From Acidobacteriaceae bacterium (GTDB taxonomy: Bacteria > Acidobacteriota > Terriglobia > Terriglobales > Acidobacteriaceae): a stretch of 20,830 bases of DNA. A program made the translations under genes and the position numbers. Where the stretch lies: positions 1-20,830 of the forward strand of contig JAUTWY010000524.1 of assembly GCA_030838305.1 (NCBI GenBank), in the 5' to 3' direction. This document shows, piece by piece, positions 1-6,788 of this stretch. Positions within the stretch are counted from its first letter, which is position 1; each line of letters starts with the position of its first letter. The notes under the pieces are model-generated. The model was given only the letters and a program-made list of their open reading frames with translations, had not been told where the DNA came from and did not search any database.

Positions 1-183
1 AGGTCTCGCAAAAGTTCAAAAGTAACGAGACCTGGGGGCACCCGGCACCGTTCTGGAAACCCACCCTTGCGCAAGAACGGGCCCACCCGCCGTTATGGTT
101 AAGGCCACTGGCTCAGACGGTTCTCTACATCGTCCTGCAAGAGAGTTCCTAGCAGCTTAGCGTCGTCCAGGCCGTGGAGTACT
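1..183. other. Non-coding edge region with two hairpins
   Basis: No recognisable gene. AGGTCTCG at 1-8 pairs with CGAGACCT at 26-33 across a 17-nt loop, and CCGTTCT at 48-54 pairs with AGAACGG at 74-80. A plus-strand frame is open from position 3 to a TAG at 150-152, but its translation matches no family I know and it has no start inside the window. It could be the tail of a gene or part of a repeat. Confidence 0.4.
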
Positions 184-1125
184 TTAGTCCGTGCGTGGCG
201 TCGCGCTGGCGAGCGCGAGAATCGCTCCGGAAAATAGCAGCGTATCCGCGAAGTAGTTGATCCCCTCAACCTTGACAGCAGTGCTCGGGTCCGCGAGCGC
301 TACGATCAGAATCGGCCCATAGATGAACAAGACCAGCAGCACAATCCATGTGCCAAGATAAGTTGCCGCCGTCCGCGTCTTCCTATCCAGCAAAATGCAT
401 GTCCCAGCAATCACAAGAATTGCGCCTGTCAGATAGTCGATGAGGATGCGCCCTGGAATCCACACAGGCGTCAGTTTTTCGAGCGGGACTCCGGGAACAT
501 TCGCTGGGTGCAGAAAATGCTCAACGCCATAAAAGATTGCGGCGATCGCGATCAGCACCCGGCCCACGGTTATAAGAAATGGGGCGATCTCCATAAACAC
601 TCGTTCCACAATCGCGAACCTGCTTTTGCTTTGCCCGCGCATCGCGTTTCCCGCAAGAATCCAGCCTCCGCCAGCGAATGACATTTCGCGGATGACAATC
701 ACCCATGCAATCCTGTCTCTGGGGTTCGCGAGAGCTCGTGGGACGTGCAACATCGCCACAAAAAGAAACATCATGATCCCGAACAGCAGGCCGGACCAGC
801 GCACCTGAAGTTTTGTGGCAATGCTCAAGGACGAGGCCAGCAACGCAAAGCCCACGAAATAAGCCCAGAACAGACGCCAGGGCATGTACGAGGGCACCAG
901 GGGCATGATGAATTCTGCAGCCGAGAGATGCAGGGCGCCGAAGACCGCCAAGGGGATGGCGAAACACAAATTGCTCGCGGTTACGAGCTTGTCAAGGCCG
1001 CGGGCTCGCGCGATATCGGTCTTGGCAGCCCACAGGGCAATCAGGAAGAGCAGGGTGCCGGCGCTGCACATCGAAACCGCGGTGCGGGAGAACTCAAAAA
1101 ATGCGGCAAGAATGTTTGTGCGCAT
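184..1125 (-). CDS. DoxX-like polytopic membrane protein with an internal duplication
   Basis: A 313-aa integral membrane protein with about eight hydrophobic segments. It shows a two-fold internal repeat. Residues about 57-103 (FGALHL, MPWRLFWAYFVGFALL) resemble about 193-245 (FYGVEHFLHP, WIPGRILIDYLTGAILV). The following helices, about 109-158 and 251-306, also match. The YGVEHFLHP and Y.TG..L...G patterns resemble the DoxX/DoxD-like superfamily, whose members are small quinone-linked or uncharacterised four-helix proteins. Here two such units appear fused. The start is the first ATG after the repeat-rich intergenic region, and no clear Shine-Dalgarno sequence precedes it. It is the last gene before the window edge and is separated from ubiD by 344 bp, so it is probably its own unit. 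The specific function is unknown. Confidence 0.75.
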   Translation of the reverse strand: MRTNILAAFFEFSRTAVSMCSAGTLLFLIALWAAKTDIARARGLDKLVTASNLCFAIPLAVFGALHLSAAEFIMPLVPSYMPWRLFWAYFVGFALLASSLSIATKLQVRWSGLLFGIMMFLFVAMLHVPRALANPRDRIAWVIVIREMSFAGGGWILAGNAMRGQSKSRFAIVERVFMEIAPFLITVGRVLIAIAAIFYGVEHFLHPANVPGVPLEKLTPVWIPGRILIDYLTGAILVIAGTCILLDRKTRTAATYLGTWIVLLVLFIYGPILIVALADPSTAVKVEGINYFADTLLFSGAILALASATPRTD

Positions 1126-1469
1126 GGGGATGCTAAGAGTAAGTTCGCGTGCTCTATCTGGGCCACGTTTTCCCGGGGCGATACGGCTTCAAATTGTACA
1201 ACGAAGAGTAGGTGAAGATGGGTGCCCGTCCTTGTCTCCGCGCTTTTTGCGGAGAGGGGGCTTTGATTTCCATGTGAGTTGTAGGAGAGCATGAGTGGTC
1301 AAAATCCCCGCCCCTTCGGCTTCGCTCAGAGCAGGCTCTGTCCCTGCAAGAGATGCAGGGACAAGGACGGGGAACCCGCAGGAAGGTTGGCGAGAAAGGC
1401 TGGGCCAGCCCCAGTGGCTGTCAAAATCAAGGTCAAAAGCGACGGACAAGAGTGTCCGGCCCACACGAG
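1126..1469. other. Repeat-rich intergenic region
   Basis: A 344-bp gap between ubiD and the DoxX-like gene. Short open frames cross it on both strands, but none has a ribosome-binding site or a recognisable product. Most of it is the inverted-repeat element at 1220-1377. The rest (about 1378-1465) reads, on the minus strand, as a segment containing GRTLLSVAF, a translation I associate with dispersed repeats in acidobacterial genomes. I regard the whole gap as repeat DNA. Confidence 0.6.
1220..1377. repeat. MITE-like element with terminal inverted repeats and internal hairpins
   Basis: The ends form an 11-bp perfect inverted repeat, CCCGTCCTTGT at 1225-1235 and ACAAGGACGGG at 1361-1371. With one gap this extends outward to GGGT (1220-1223) and AACCC (1373-1377). 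Inside are two perfect hairpins. TCTCCGC/GCGGAGA lies at 1235-1241/1249-1255 with a 7-nt loop. TGTCCCTGCA/TGCAGGGACA lies at 1339-1348/1354-1363 with a 5-nt loop. No transposase is encoded. The structure suits a non-autonomous mobile repeat or a large REP/BIME-type element. No target-site duplication was identified. Confidence 0.55.
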
Positions 1470-3095
1470 CTATTCCAGCCCTAATTCTTTGGCTAATGCT
1501 TTCCACTTGCTGTCCACCAGCGCCTTCGTTTTTGCGTCCATGACAATTTCATCGGGCCAGGGGCGGGTGAAGCCTTCGGTGGGCCATTTGCGGGTGGCGT
1601 CGATGCCCATCTTGGAGCCGTAGTTGGCGAGGCGGGAGGCGTGGTCGAGAGAGTCGACGGGGCCGAGGGTGAATTGGATGTCGCGCTCGGGGTCGATGTG
1701 GTTCAGAACTTTGAGAGTGACGTCGGGGATGTTCTGCACGTCCACGTCTTCGTCGACCACGATGATGACCTTGGTGAACATGGCCTGACCGAGCGACCAG
1801 ATGGCGTTCATCACTTTGCGGGCCTGGCCGGGATAGGACTTGCGGATTGATACGATCATCAAGTTATGGAATACGCCTTCGATGGGAAGATTGATGTCGA
1901 TCAATTCAGGAATGGTAAAGCGCATCAGCGAGAGGAATACGCGCTCGACAGCTTTGCCCATGTAGGCGTCTTCCATTGGAGGCTTGCCGACGATGGTGGT
2001 GGCGTAGATCGGATCTTTGCGGTGCGTGATGCAGGTGACGTGAAAGACCGGGTAGAGATCTTCGAGAGAGTAAAAGCCGGTGTGGTCGCCAAAGGGGCCT
2101 TCGGTGCGGAGTTCGTCGAGATTGACGTAGCCTTCGAGAACGATTTCGCTGGTGGCGGGAACTTCGAGGTCCACAGTTTCGCACTTGACGAGCTCGACGG
2201 GGGCGGCGCGAAGGAAGCCGGCAATTAGATATTCTTCGACGTCGGGGGGGGCGGGGACGATGGCGGAGAAGGTGACGGCGGGGTCGGTGCCGATGGCGAC
2301 GGCGACCTCTAGTTTGCCTGTCGGGTGAGCGGTGGTGGCGAGATTTGACCCTCCGGAGGTTTGCGCCATGATGTTGACGGCTGCGCGCGCAGAATTCGCG
2401 CCCGCTGGACGGGCGAGGGCGGCCGTCCCCACATGGCCTGTTGCGGACGCATCTCCTGTGCTGGCTGCCGCATTGCGTAAAGCTTGACGGTAGTGTTCGG
2501 CTGCGACTTTTTGCCGTTGCCAGTGGGCACCGGTGGTTTTTGCGTCGTAGACCTGGAGGCGGTACATGCCCAAGTTGCGCTTGCCTGATTTTGGATCGCG
2601 GGTGGTGACGCAGGGGAGGGTGATGAAGCGTCCGGCGTCCTTGGGCCAGCATTGCAGGACGGGGAAATCAAGCAGAGAGAAATTGTCGCGTTTGATGACT
2701 TCTTTGCAGGGGCCGGTGGGGACGGTTTTTGGGAAAAACTTTCCGACTTCGGTGAGGAGCGGCAGCATTTTCAGTTTGTCGAGGAAGCCTTGGGGGGATT
2801 TGAGGTCCATGAAAACGCGGATACGGTCGGCGAATTCGTCAAAGGAGTTTACGCCCAGGGCGAGTTTCATACGGGCTTCAGAGCCGAACTGGTTGATCAA
2901 GACTTGAGAGCCAGGGTGGCCTTTGATGTTTTGGAAGAGGATGGCGGGACCGCCGGGTTTTCCAAGTTTCGATTTACTGACGCGATCCGTGATCTCGGCG
3001 ATTTCCAGGATTGGGTCGACTTCGGTTTGGATGCGCTTGAGTTCGCCGGCGCGGTCGAGGGCGGCGATCCACTGGCGGAGGTCGTCGAAGGGCAA
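1470..3095 (-). CDS. ubiD: UbiD-family prenylated-FMN (de)carboxylase with an internal insertion
   Basis: A 541-aa member of the UbiD family, which uses prenylated FMN to decarboxylate aromatic or unsaturated acids; in ubiquinone or menaquinone synthesis the substrate is a polyprenyl-hydroxybenzoate-type acid. Family blocks are clear: RNLGMYRLQVYD (about 173-184), AVAIGTDPAVTFSAIVPAP (265-283), SEIVLEGY (316-323), EGPFGDHTGFY (332-342) and GSKMGIDATRKWP (493-505). The glutamates in the SEIVLEGY and EGPFGDHTG blocks fit the catalytic acids. The chosen start is TTG at 3095: minus-strand AGGAGA lies 6 nt upstream and the family N-terminus (PFDDLRQWI) begins there. An ATG 36 codons upstream adds only repeat-encoded residues. 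About 54 residues (205-258) with no counterpart in E. coli UbiD interrupt the protein. The partner prenyltransferase UbiX is not in the window. Confidence 0.9.
   Translation of the reverse strand: MPFDDLRQWIAALDRAGELKRIQTEVDPILEIAEITDRVSKSKLGKPGGPAILFQNIKGHPGSQVLINQFGSEARMKLALGVNSFDEFADRIRVFMDLKSPQGFLDKLKMLPLLTEVGKFFPKTVPTGPCKEVIKRDNFSLLDFPVLQCWPKDAGRFITLPCVTTRDPKSGKRNLGMYRLQVYDAKTTGAHWQRQKVAAEHYRQALRNAAASTGDASATGHVGTAALARPAGANSARAAVNIMAQTSGGSNLATTAHPTGKLEVAVAIGTDPAVTFSAIVPAPPDVEEYLIAGFLRAAPVELVKCETVDLEVPATSEIVLEGYVNLDELRTEGPFGDHTGFYSLEDLYPVFHVTCITHRKDPIYATTIVGKPPMEDAYMGKAVERVFLSLMRFTIPELIDINLPIEGVFHNLMIVSIRKSYPGQARKVMNAIWSLGQAMFTKVIIVVDEDVDVQNIPDVTLKVLNHIDPERDIQFTLGPVDSLDHASRLANYGSKMGIDATRKWPTEGFTRPWPDEIVMDAKTKALVDSKWKALAKELGLE
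2322..2483 (-). repeat. Candidate in-frame repeat insertion within ubiD
   Basis: This 162-bp segment encodes a low-complexity Ala/Thr/Ser/Gly-rich stretch (including GHVGTAALARP) placed between the HWQRQK...HYRQA and KLEVAVAIG blocks, which are nearly adjacent in ordinary UbiD proteins. The DNA is locally GC-rich, with an inverted repeat GGACGG (2407-2412)/CCGTCC (2423-2428) and a run of alternating GC. It resembles GC-rich dispersed repeats I associate with acidobacteria. No second copy exists in this window, so the mobile origin is inference. Confidence 0.4.
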
Positions 3096-3108
3096 AGGAG
3101 TGTCTCCT
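3096..3108 (-). promoter_or_regulatory. ubiD ribosome-binding site within a small hairpin
   Basis: On the minus strand AGGAG (complement of 3104-3108) is the Shine-Dalgarno sequence for the TTG start at 3095. It can pair with CTCCT (complement of 3096-3100) across a 3-nt loop. The 5-bp stem would hide the site, so it may damp translation. The ribosome-binding site is clear; a regulatory role is inference. Confidence 0.5.
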
Positions 3109-3172
3109 GAGAACGGATGATTATACCGAGTTGGCGGGCAGGACAGTGGCAAGTGCATCGTGCCTGCCAGAA

Positions 3173-3201
3173 CCAAGGTCCCTCGCTTCGCTCGGGATGA
3201 C
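3173..3201 (+). repeat. Dispersed 29-nt palindromic element, copy 1
   Basis: This element contains TCGCTTCGCTCGGGATGAC. A close copy is at 10968-10996 and an inverted copy at 10905-10933. It lies in the 133-bp gap between the CBS-domain gene and ubiD. Read on the minus strand it encodes the start of the false upstream extension of ubiD (SSRAKRGTLVLAG). Confidence 0.7.
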
Positions 3202-3229
3202 AATCAAGATCTGATGACAATCAAGATCT
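3196..3229. repeat. 17-bp perfect tandem duplication
   Basis: GATGACAATCAAGATCT occurs at 3196-3212 and again at 3213-3229. The second copy touches the stop codon of the CBS-domain gene, and the first overlaps the end of the 29-nt element. It is a simple recent duplication. Confidence 0.9.
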
Positions 3230-4482
3230 TAGAGCTTGGAGCGGAGCATGCTGATTACGTCGTCGGAAGTGATGACCCCGATGAGTTTGTTGTCTTTGTC
3301 GACCACGGGGAGGGTGATGAGATTGTATTTGTCGAAGAGTTCGGCGACCTGGTTTTCATTGGTGGTGGTGTGAGTAAAGACAAGAGGCTCCTGGGTGAGC
3401 GACATCAAAGGCGTGCTTGATTCGGCAAGTACGAGTTTGGCAAGGGGAACGGCGCCGACGAGTCTGCCGTAGGAATCAACGAGATAGATGGTGCTGACCG
3501 ATTCAACGCCGCCTTCAAACTCGCGCATGACGCTGATGGCGTTCTCCACAGTTGCGGAGAGAGGGACGGCCAGGAACTCCGTGGTCATGCGGCCCGCGGC
3601 GGTTTCTTCGCGATGTTCGAGGAGTTCGACAACTTCCTGGCTGGCCTCAGGCTTCATCTCAACCAGGATTTGTTCAGTACGATCCTCCGAGAGATCGGCG
3701 AGAAGGTCGGCGGCGGCGTCGGGATCCATCTCCTCGACGATGTCGGCGGCGCGTTCGGAGTCGAGAGATTCGACAATCGCGCGCTGAACCCGGGGTTCGA
3801 CCTCTTCGAGAGTCTCGGCTGCAACATCTTCATCCAGGGTGCGGAAGACAGCCTCACGCTCGTTGGGAGCAAGGTCTTCGACGATATCGGCAATGTCGGC
3901 GGGATGCAGCGTGGCCAGGCCTTCGTGAGAAATCTTGAGTTTGATGCGGCGTGCGGGATCAGTTTCGATGAGGTCGACAAAACTCCAGGGAATGGTGCGA
4001 GGTGGGATCTTCTCCAGCAACACATGGAGAGCGGCGCGGGGCGCGAGCCCGCGAAGTAGCCGACGGATAGCCCCACGGACGCCGATATCCACAGACTGGA
4101 TACGCAGTATGGCGTGAGAGCTTCCGGCTTCCGTCACGGCTTCGACTTGCAGGTCGACGTCGTTGACGCGGACGACTTTGCGTCCATGAACGTCGATGAC
4201 CTGCTGATCGAGAAGATCCCGTTCCAACAGGAACAGGCCTTCGGCACCGTTGGCGAGAGGCCAGTCCGGGGGATTGGTCAGAGCGTGAACACTGGCGTCA
4301 ATAGCGGAGACAGACGAGAAGGGAAGCACGCGGTTGCCGGATTTCGTTTTGACGATGAACGAGGCGATGCGGTCGCGGTCTTCCTGAGGTGCGAGAGTGA
4401 CCTCGCGCACGCGTCCGCGAGCCGCGCCCGCTGGGTCATAGACGGTGGCACCGAGAAGCTCGGAAAGGGGCAGCGTAGTCAT
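3229..4482 (-). CDS. PRC-barrel / MgtE N-terminal / CBS-pair protein
   Basis: A 417-aa soluble protein. Two PRC-barrel-like segments lie at about 5-60 and 86-135. An MgtE intracellular N-domain of superhelical repeats (HPADIADIVEDLAPNEREAVF, AADIVEEMDPDAAADLLADL) spans about 190-290. A CBS pair follows at about 300-350 and 362-414 (MTTEFLAVPLSATV, LPVVDKDNKLIGVITSDDV). In MgtE these last two domains sense cytosolic Mg2+ and gate a membrane channel, but here the transmembrane part is absent. The protein may therefore regulate a separate divalent-metal transporter or bind nucleotides; no transporter gene is adjacent. The start is ATG at 4482, which opens directly on the PRC domain. The frame extends 46 codons upstream, but that part looks non-coding. 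The Shine-Dalgarno sequence is weak. Confidence 0.85.
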   Translation of the reverse strand: MTTLPLSELLGATVYDPAGAARGRVREVTLAPQEDRDRIASFIVKTKSGNRVLPFSSVSAIDASVHALTNPPDWPLANGAEGLFLLERDLLDQQVIDVHGRKVVRVNDVDLQVEAVTEAGSSHAILRIQSVDIGVRGAIRRLLRGLAPRAALHVLLEKIPPRTIPWSFVDLIETDPARRIKLKISHEGLATLHPADIADIVEDLAPNEREAVFRTLDEDVAAETLEEVEPRVQRAIVESLDSERAADIVEEMDPDAAADLLADLSEDRTEQILVEMKPEASQEVVELLEHREETAAGRMTTEFLAVPLSATVENAISVMREFEGGVESVSTIYLVDSYGRLVGAVPLAKLVLAESSTPLMSLTQEPLVFTHTTTNENQVAELFDKYNLITLPVVDKDNKLIGVITSDDVISMLRSKL

Positions 4483-4558
4483 CCCGCGTAGAGAATAGCG
4501 GAGTTTTGGCGAGGAGAGAAATAAATTGTGACGAGCCGGAAAAAAGTTTGCGAGTAAA

Positions 4559-4583
4559 GCCTTAAACACACGGGGCACGGGGG
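4559..4583 (+). repeat. Dispersed 'TTAAACACAGAGG' repeat, copy 1
   Basis: GCCTTAAACACACGGGGCACGGGGG lies in the divergent gap between the CBS-domain gene and the alpha/beta hydrolase. Related copies are at 5438-5470, 6358-6390 and 6690-6720. All share an ACACAG(A/G)GG-type core. Confidence 0.6.
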
Positions 4584-4632
4584 AATCGCAGGGTAGGGCA
4601 GGATTGTGGGCTCCTGGCAACTAGCATAATCG

Positions 4633-4638
4633 TATAAT
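4633..4638 (+). promoter_or_regulatory. Candidate -10 box for the alpha/beta hydrolase
   Basis: A perfect TATAAT lies 30 nt before the proposed GTG start, in the 186-bp divergent gap. No good -35 hexamer sits at 16-18 bp spacing; TTGTGG at 4604-4609 is 23 bp away. The assignment is therefore tentative. Confidence 0.4.
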
Positions 4639-4668
4639 CTTCGATTGCAGTGGCTGGCAGGGGGGCAT

Positions 4669-5472
4669 GTGAAAACAACGGATGACATTCTGAGCTTGAC
4701 CCCGCCCAAGGCGGACGCGCGGGTATCGTACGGCAGCGATGCGAATCAGTTTCTGGACTTGCGAGTGCCAAAGGGTAAAGGGCCACACGCGCTGGCAATC
4801 AATATTCATGGGGGATTCTGGCGGGCGAAATACGATCTTGGGCACGCGGGGCACATGTGCGCGGCATTGACGGCGAAGGGAGTCGCGACGGCGAATCTGG
4901 AATACCGCCGCGTGGGGAATGCGGGCGGAGGGTGGCCAGGGACATTTGCGGATATCCGGTCGGCATACCAGTATTTGTTGCAGAGTGCGCGACAGTACCA
5001 GTTCGACGCGGGCCGGGTCATTGTGATGGGACACTCGGCGGGCGGACAGTTGGCGCTATGTTTGGCGGTCCATGAATCGGCGGTGAAGGCTGTGATTTCG
5101 CTGGCGGGGGTGGTGGATTTGCAGCGGGCCTATATGTTGCACTTGAGCAACGACGCGGTGGTTGAGTTTCTGGGCGGGACGCCGGCGGAGGTTGGGGATC
5201 ATTACCGGGAAGCCGATCCGATGAAGTTGAAGATTGTAGCGCGGCAGTGGCTGGTGCACGGAGCCGCGGACGACGTGGTGCCGCCGGCGTTCAGCAGAGA
5301 CTACGTAAGTGCGAAGCAGAAGGTGAAAGAAGGTGTGCGGTTAGCGGAGATCGCGGGGGCGGGACATTTTGATGTGGTCGATCCGCGGTCGGGGGCATGG
5401 AAGGACGTGGAGAGAGTAGTAATGGAGGCGGGGCAAGGCTTAAACACAGGGTCGCAGAGGGGCACAGGGTGA
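4669..5472 (+). CDS. Alpha/beta hydrolase (kynurenine-formamidase/BD-FAE-like)
   Basis: A 267-aa cytosolic esterase-like protein. HGGFW at 47-51 is the oxyanion-hole motif of the HGG(G/x)W carboxylesterase and kynurenine-formamidase group. GHSAGG at 121-126 is the nucleophile elbow (Ser123). The Asp is at 201 or 202 in HGAADDVVP, and the His is at 233 in AGHFDVVDP. The exact substrate cannot be read from sequence. I chose GTG at 4669 because a purine-rich AGGGGG lies just upstream; an in-frame TTG at 4645 is the alternative. It is the only plus-strand gene and is convergent with the HEAT-repeat gene, with 4 nt between the stops. Its last dozen codons (GQGLNTGSQRGTG) are encoded by a dispersed repeat, so the native C-terminus has been replaced or extended. 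Confidence 0.85.
   Translation: MKTTDDILSLTPPKADARVSYGSDANQFLDLRVPKGKGPHALAINIHGGFWRAKYDLGHAGHMCAALTAKGVATANLEYRRVGNAGGGWPGTFADIRSAYQYLLQSARQYQFDAGRVIVMGHSAGGQLALCLAVHESAVKAVISLAGVVDLQRAYMLHLSNDAVVEFLGGTPAEVGDHYREADPMKLKIVARQWLVHGAADDVVPPAFSRDYVSAKQKVKEGVRLAEIAGAGHFDVVDPRSGAWKDVERVVMEAGQGLNTGSQRGTG
5438..5470 (+). repeat. Dispersed 'TTAAACACAGAGG' repeat, copy 2 (inside CDS end)
   Basis: GCTTAAACACAGGGTCGCAG begins this copy, which encodes the last residues of the alpha/beta hydrolase. Its last bases lead into the TGA stop. Confidence 0.65.
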
Positions 5473-5476
5473 GGCG

Positions 5477-6346
5477 TCAGGATCCGGATCGTTTTCTTAT
5501 TGCTTGTTCAGTCTCCTGCGCTTGGCGGCGGATGTCATTTGAAACGTCCGGTACGTCGCGCTCGTAGGGGCGGATTGCGGCAAGGTCGTCGCTCTGGCCG
5601 ATGAGATAGAGGGCGCGCAGGGCTTCCCACACTTGCTCGTTGGCCGGATCAATGACTGCTACTTCCGCGCCTGCGGCGATGTTTGCTCCGGTACCCGCTA
5701 CGGAACGAATGCGGCCGGGAATGGGGGAGCGAATCTCTGCGGTCTGTTCGTGTACGTATTGCAGCTTCGCAATTAATCCTCCCTGGTGGATGGCGGTGCC
5801 GGGACGGTCTGAGTCAATGATGCGGCCGGATTCCGGAGAAGCGATGTGCGCGGGCTGGAGCAGTGTGAGAATCTGCGGACGACCTGAAGCATCTCCGAAG
5901 CGAACCAGCGACAAGGCGGCGTTGCCGCGAACCATCTGCGATGGGTCGGCGAGCATCTTCAGAAGGGTCTCGTGGAATGCTGCGCCGGAGGGGTCTTGGC
6001 CCATCACCCAGGCGTCGGTGTTGCGGACTTCTTCGACGGGATCGGCCGCGAGTTGCACGAGTTGCGGATACCACTGTTTCGAGGTGGCGTCGTGCCGCGT
6101 GATGCGCTCACCCACCTGCACCAGCGCCTGCTGAATGTGACGCGGCTTTTTCGTGTCGTGCAGATATTCGGTCAACTGCTGGTCAGAAAGTTTGCGGCCA
6201 AACCAGGTGTTCCACCAGAAAAGAAATGGCATCAGGCAGATCAGCCAGGCGGTTAGGAAGAAGAGAAGTTTTTGGGAGCGCGACATGCCGGGCTTGGCCG
6301 GACGAGGCCCGGTACTGGACGTGACGGAAACTGGATTGGCAGACAT
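5477..6346 (-). CDS. Membrane-anchored HEAT-repeat / barrel-sandwich-domain protein
   Basis: A 289-aa protein with a short cytosolic Pro/Ser-rich N-terminus and one transmembrane helix at about 26-47 (LLFFLTAWLICLMPFLFWW). HEAT-like helical repeats follow at about 70-165 (PVEEVRNTDAWVMGQ, PSQMVRGNAALSLVRFGD). A biotinyl/lipoyl or HlyD-type barrel-sandwich hybrid spans about 168-234, with two half motifs (ESGRIIDSDRPGTAIHQGG; PGRIRSVAGTGANIAAGAEV). The modifiable lysine of true biotin or lipoyl carriers is absent. The fold may therefore act as an adaptor, as in membrane-fusion proteins. It lies downstream of an ABC exporter on the same strand, which suits an accessory role; this is inference. 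The start is uncertain: no Shine-Dalgarno sequence precedes ATG 6346, and Met21 is an alternative. Confidence 0.75.
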   Translation of the reverse strand: MSANPVSVTSSTGPRPAKPGMSRSQKLLFFLTAWLICLMPFLFWWNTWFGRKLSDQQLTEYLHDTKKPRHIQQALVQVGERITRHDATSKQWYPQLVQLAADPVEEVRNTDAWVMGQDPSGAAFHETLLKMLADPSQMVRGNAALSLVRFGDASGRPQILTLLQPAHIASPESGRIIDSDRPGTAIHQGGLIAKLQYVHEQTAEIRSPIPGRIRSVAGTGANIAAGAEVAVIDPANEQVWEALRALYLIGQSDDLAAIRPYERDVPDVSNDIRRQAQETEQAIRKRSGS

Positions 6347-6357
6347 ATCGAAAACAT

Positions 6358-6390
6358 TTCACCACAGAGTCACAGAGACACAGAGAAAAT
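6358..6390 (+). repeat. Dispersed 'CACAGAG' repeat, copy 3
   Basis: TTCACCACAGAGTCACAGAG begins this copy, which lies just upstream of the HEAT-repeat gene start. It is a degenerate member of the same family as 6690-6720. Confidence 0.55.
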
Positions 6391-6410
6391 CAAGACGTAG
6401 TTCTCCGGGA

Positions 6411-6680
6411 CTAGTCTACGACATCGGCGTCGAGGACGCGCTCTTGTTCCAGATAATGGGAAACGGCGTACTGGGCCAGGAGCGGGGTCTGGATGCGGAT
6501 TTCGGCGCCGATCCATTCGCCTTTGGCGTGAGGGGCATTGGGAGCGTGTTTGCAGTTTGCGCTGCTGCCGAAGCGGGGTCCGAAGTTGGCGCTTTGGATT
6601 TGATCGAACTGCTTGATCTCACGCCAGGCTTCGTCGCCTACGGTTCCGGCTACGTCAATTTTCAGTCTTAGGATCGACAT
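6411..6680 (-). CDS. Hypothetical 89-aa protein
   Basis: An uninterrupted 89-codon frame between the ABC permease and the HEAT-repeat gene, on the same strand. The protein has an N-terminal strand-like SILRLKIDVAGTVGD followed by mixed polar sequence. It has no signal peptide, no membrane helix and a single cysteine. I do not recognise the family. A competing frame on the same strand is Ser/Pro-rich shadow. No Shine-Dalgarno sequence precedes the ATG, which lies 9 nt from a dispersed repeat. It could be a real small protein or the end of a gene truncated by that repeat. Confidence 0.45.
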   Translation of the reverse strand: MSILRLKIDVAGTVGDEAWREIKQFDQIQSANFGPRFGSSANCKHAPNAPHAKGEWIGAEIRIQTPLLAQYAVSHYLEQERVLDADVVD

Positions 6681-6689
6681 AGAGAAAAA

Positions 6690-6720
6690 GCTTAAACACA
6701 GAGGACACAGAGGGTCACAT
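6690..6720 (+). repeat. Dispersed 'TTAAACACAGAGG' repeat, copy 4
   Basis: GCTTAAACACAGAGGACACA begins this clearest copy, in the 108-bp gap between the permease and the 89-aa frame. The same core is at 4559, 5438 and, in degenerate form, 6358. Confidence 0.7.
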
Positions 6721-6788
6721 GATAAATCTTACTTTTATTCTTTTTATGCCTCCGCAGTCCATTCAGCTATGCGGGTATTGTTCGGTGA

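Noticed and set aside
1..152. Plus-strand open frame at the window edge as a truncated gene
   Set aside because: About 50 codons without a start or recognisable family, overlapping two hairpins; not enough to call a gene.
1220..1377. CRISPR-like array in the repeat region
   Set aside because: The repeats are inverted, single pairs of unequal sequence, with no regular spacer-repeat unit and no cas genes nearby.
1906..2652. 248-codon Arg/His-rich minus-strand frame within ubiD
   Set aside because: Shifted-frame shadow of UbiD; Arg/Pro/His runs and no family match.
4483..4620. Upstream 46-codon extension of the CBS-domain gene
   Set aside because: It runs through a dispersed repeat and lacks any match to PRC or CBS proteins; ATG 4482 opens directly on the PRC domain.
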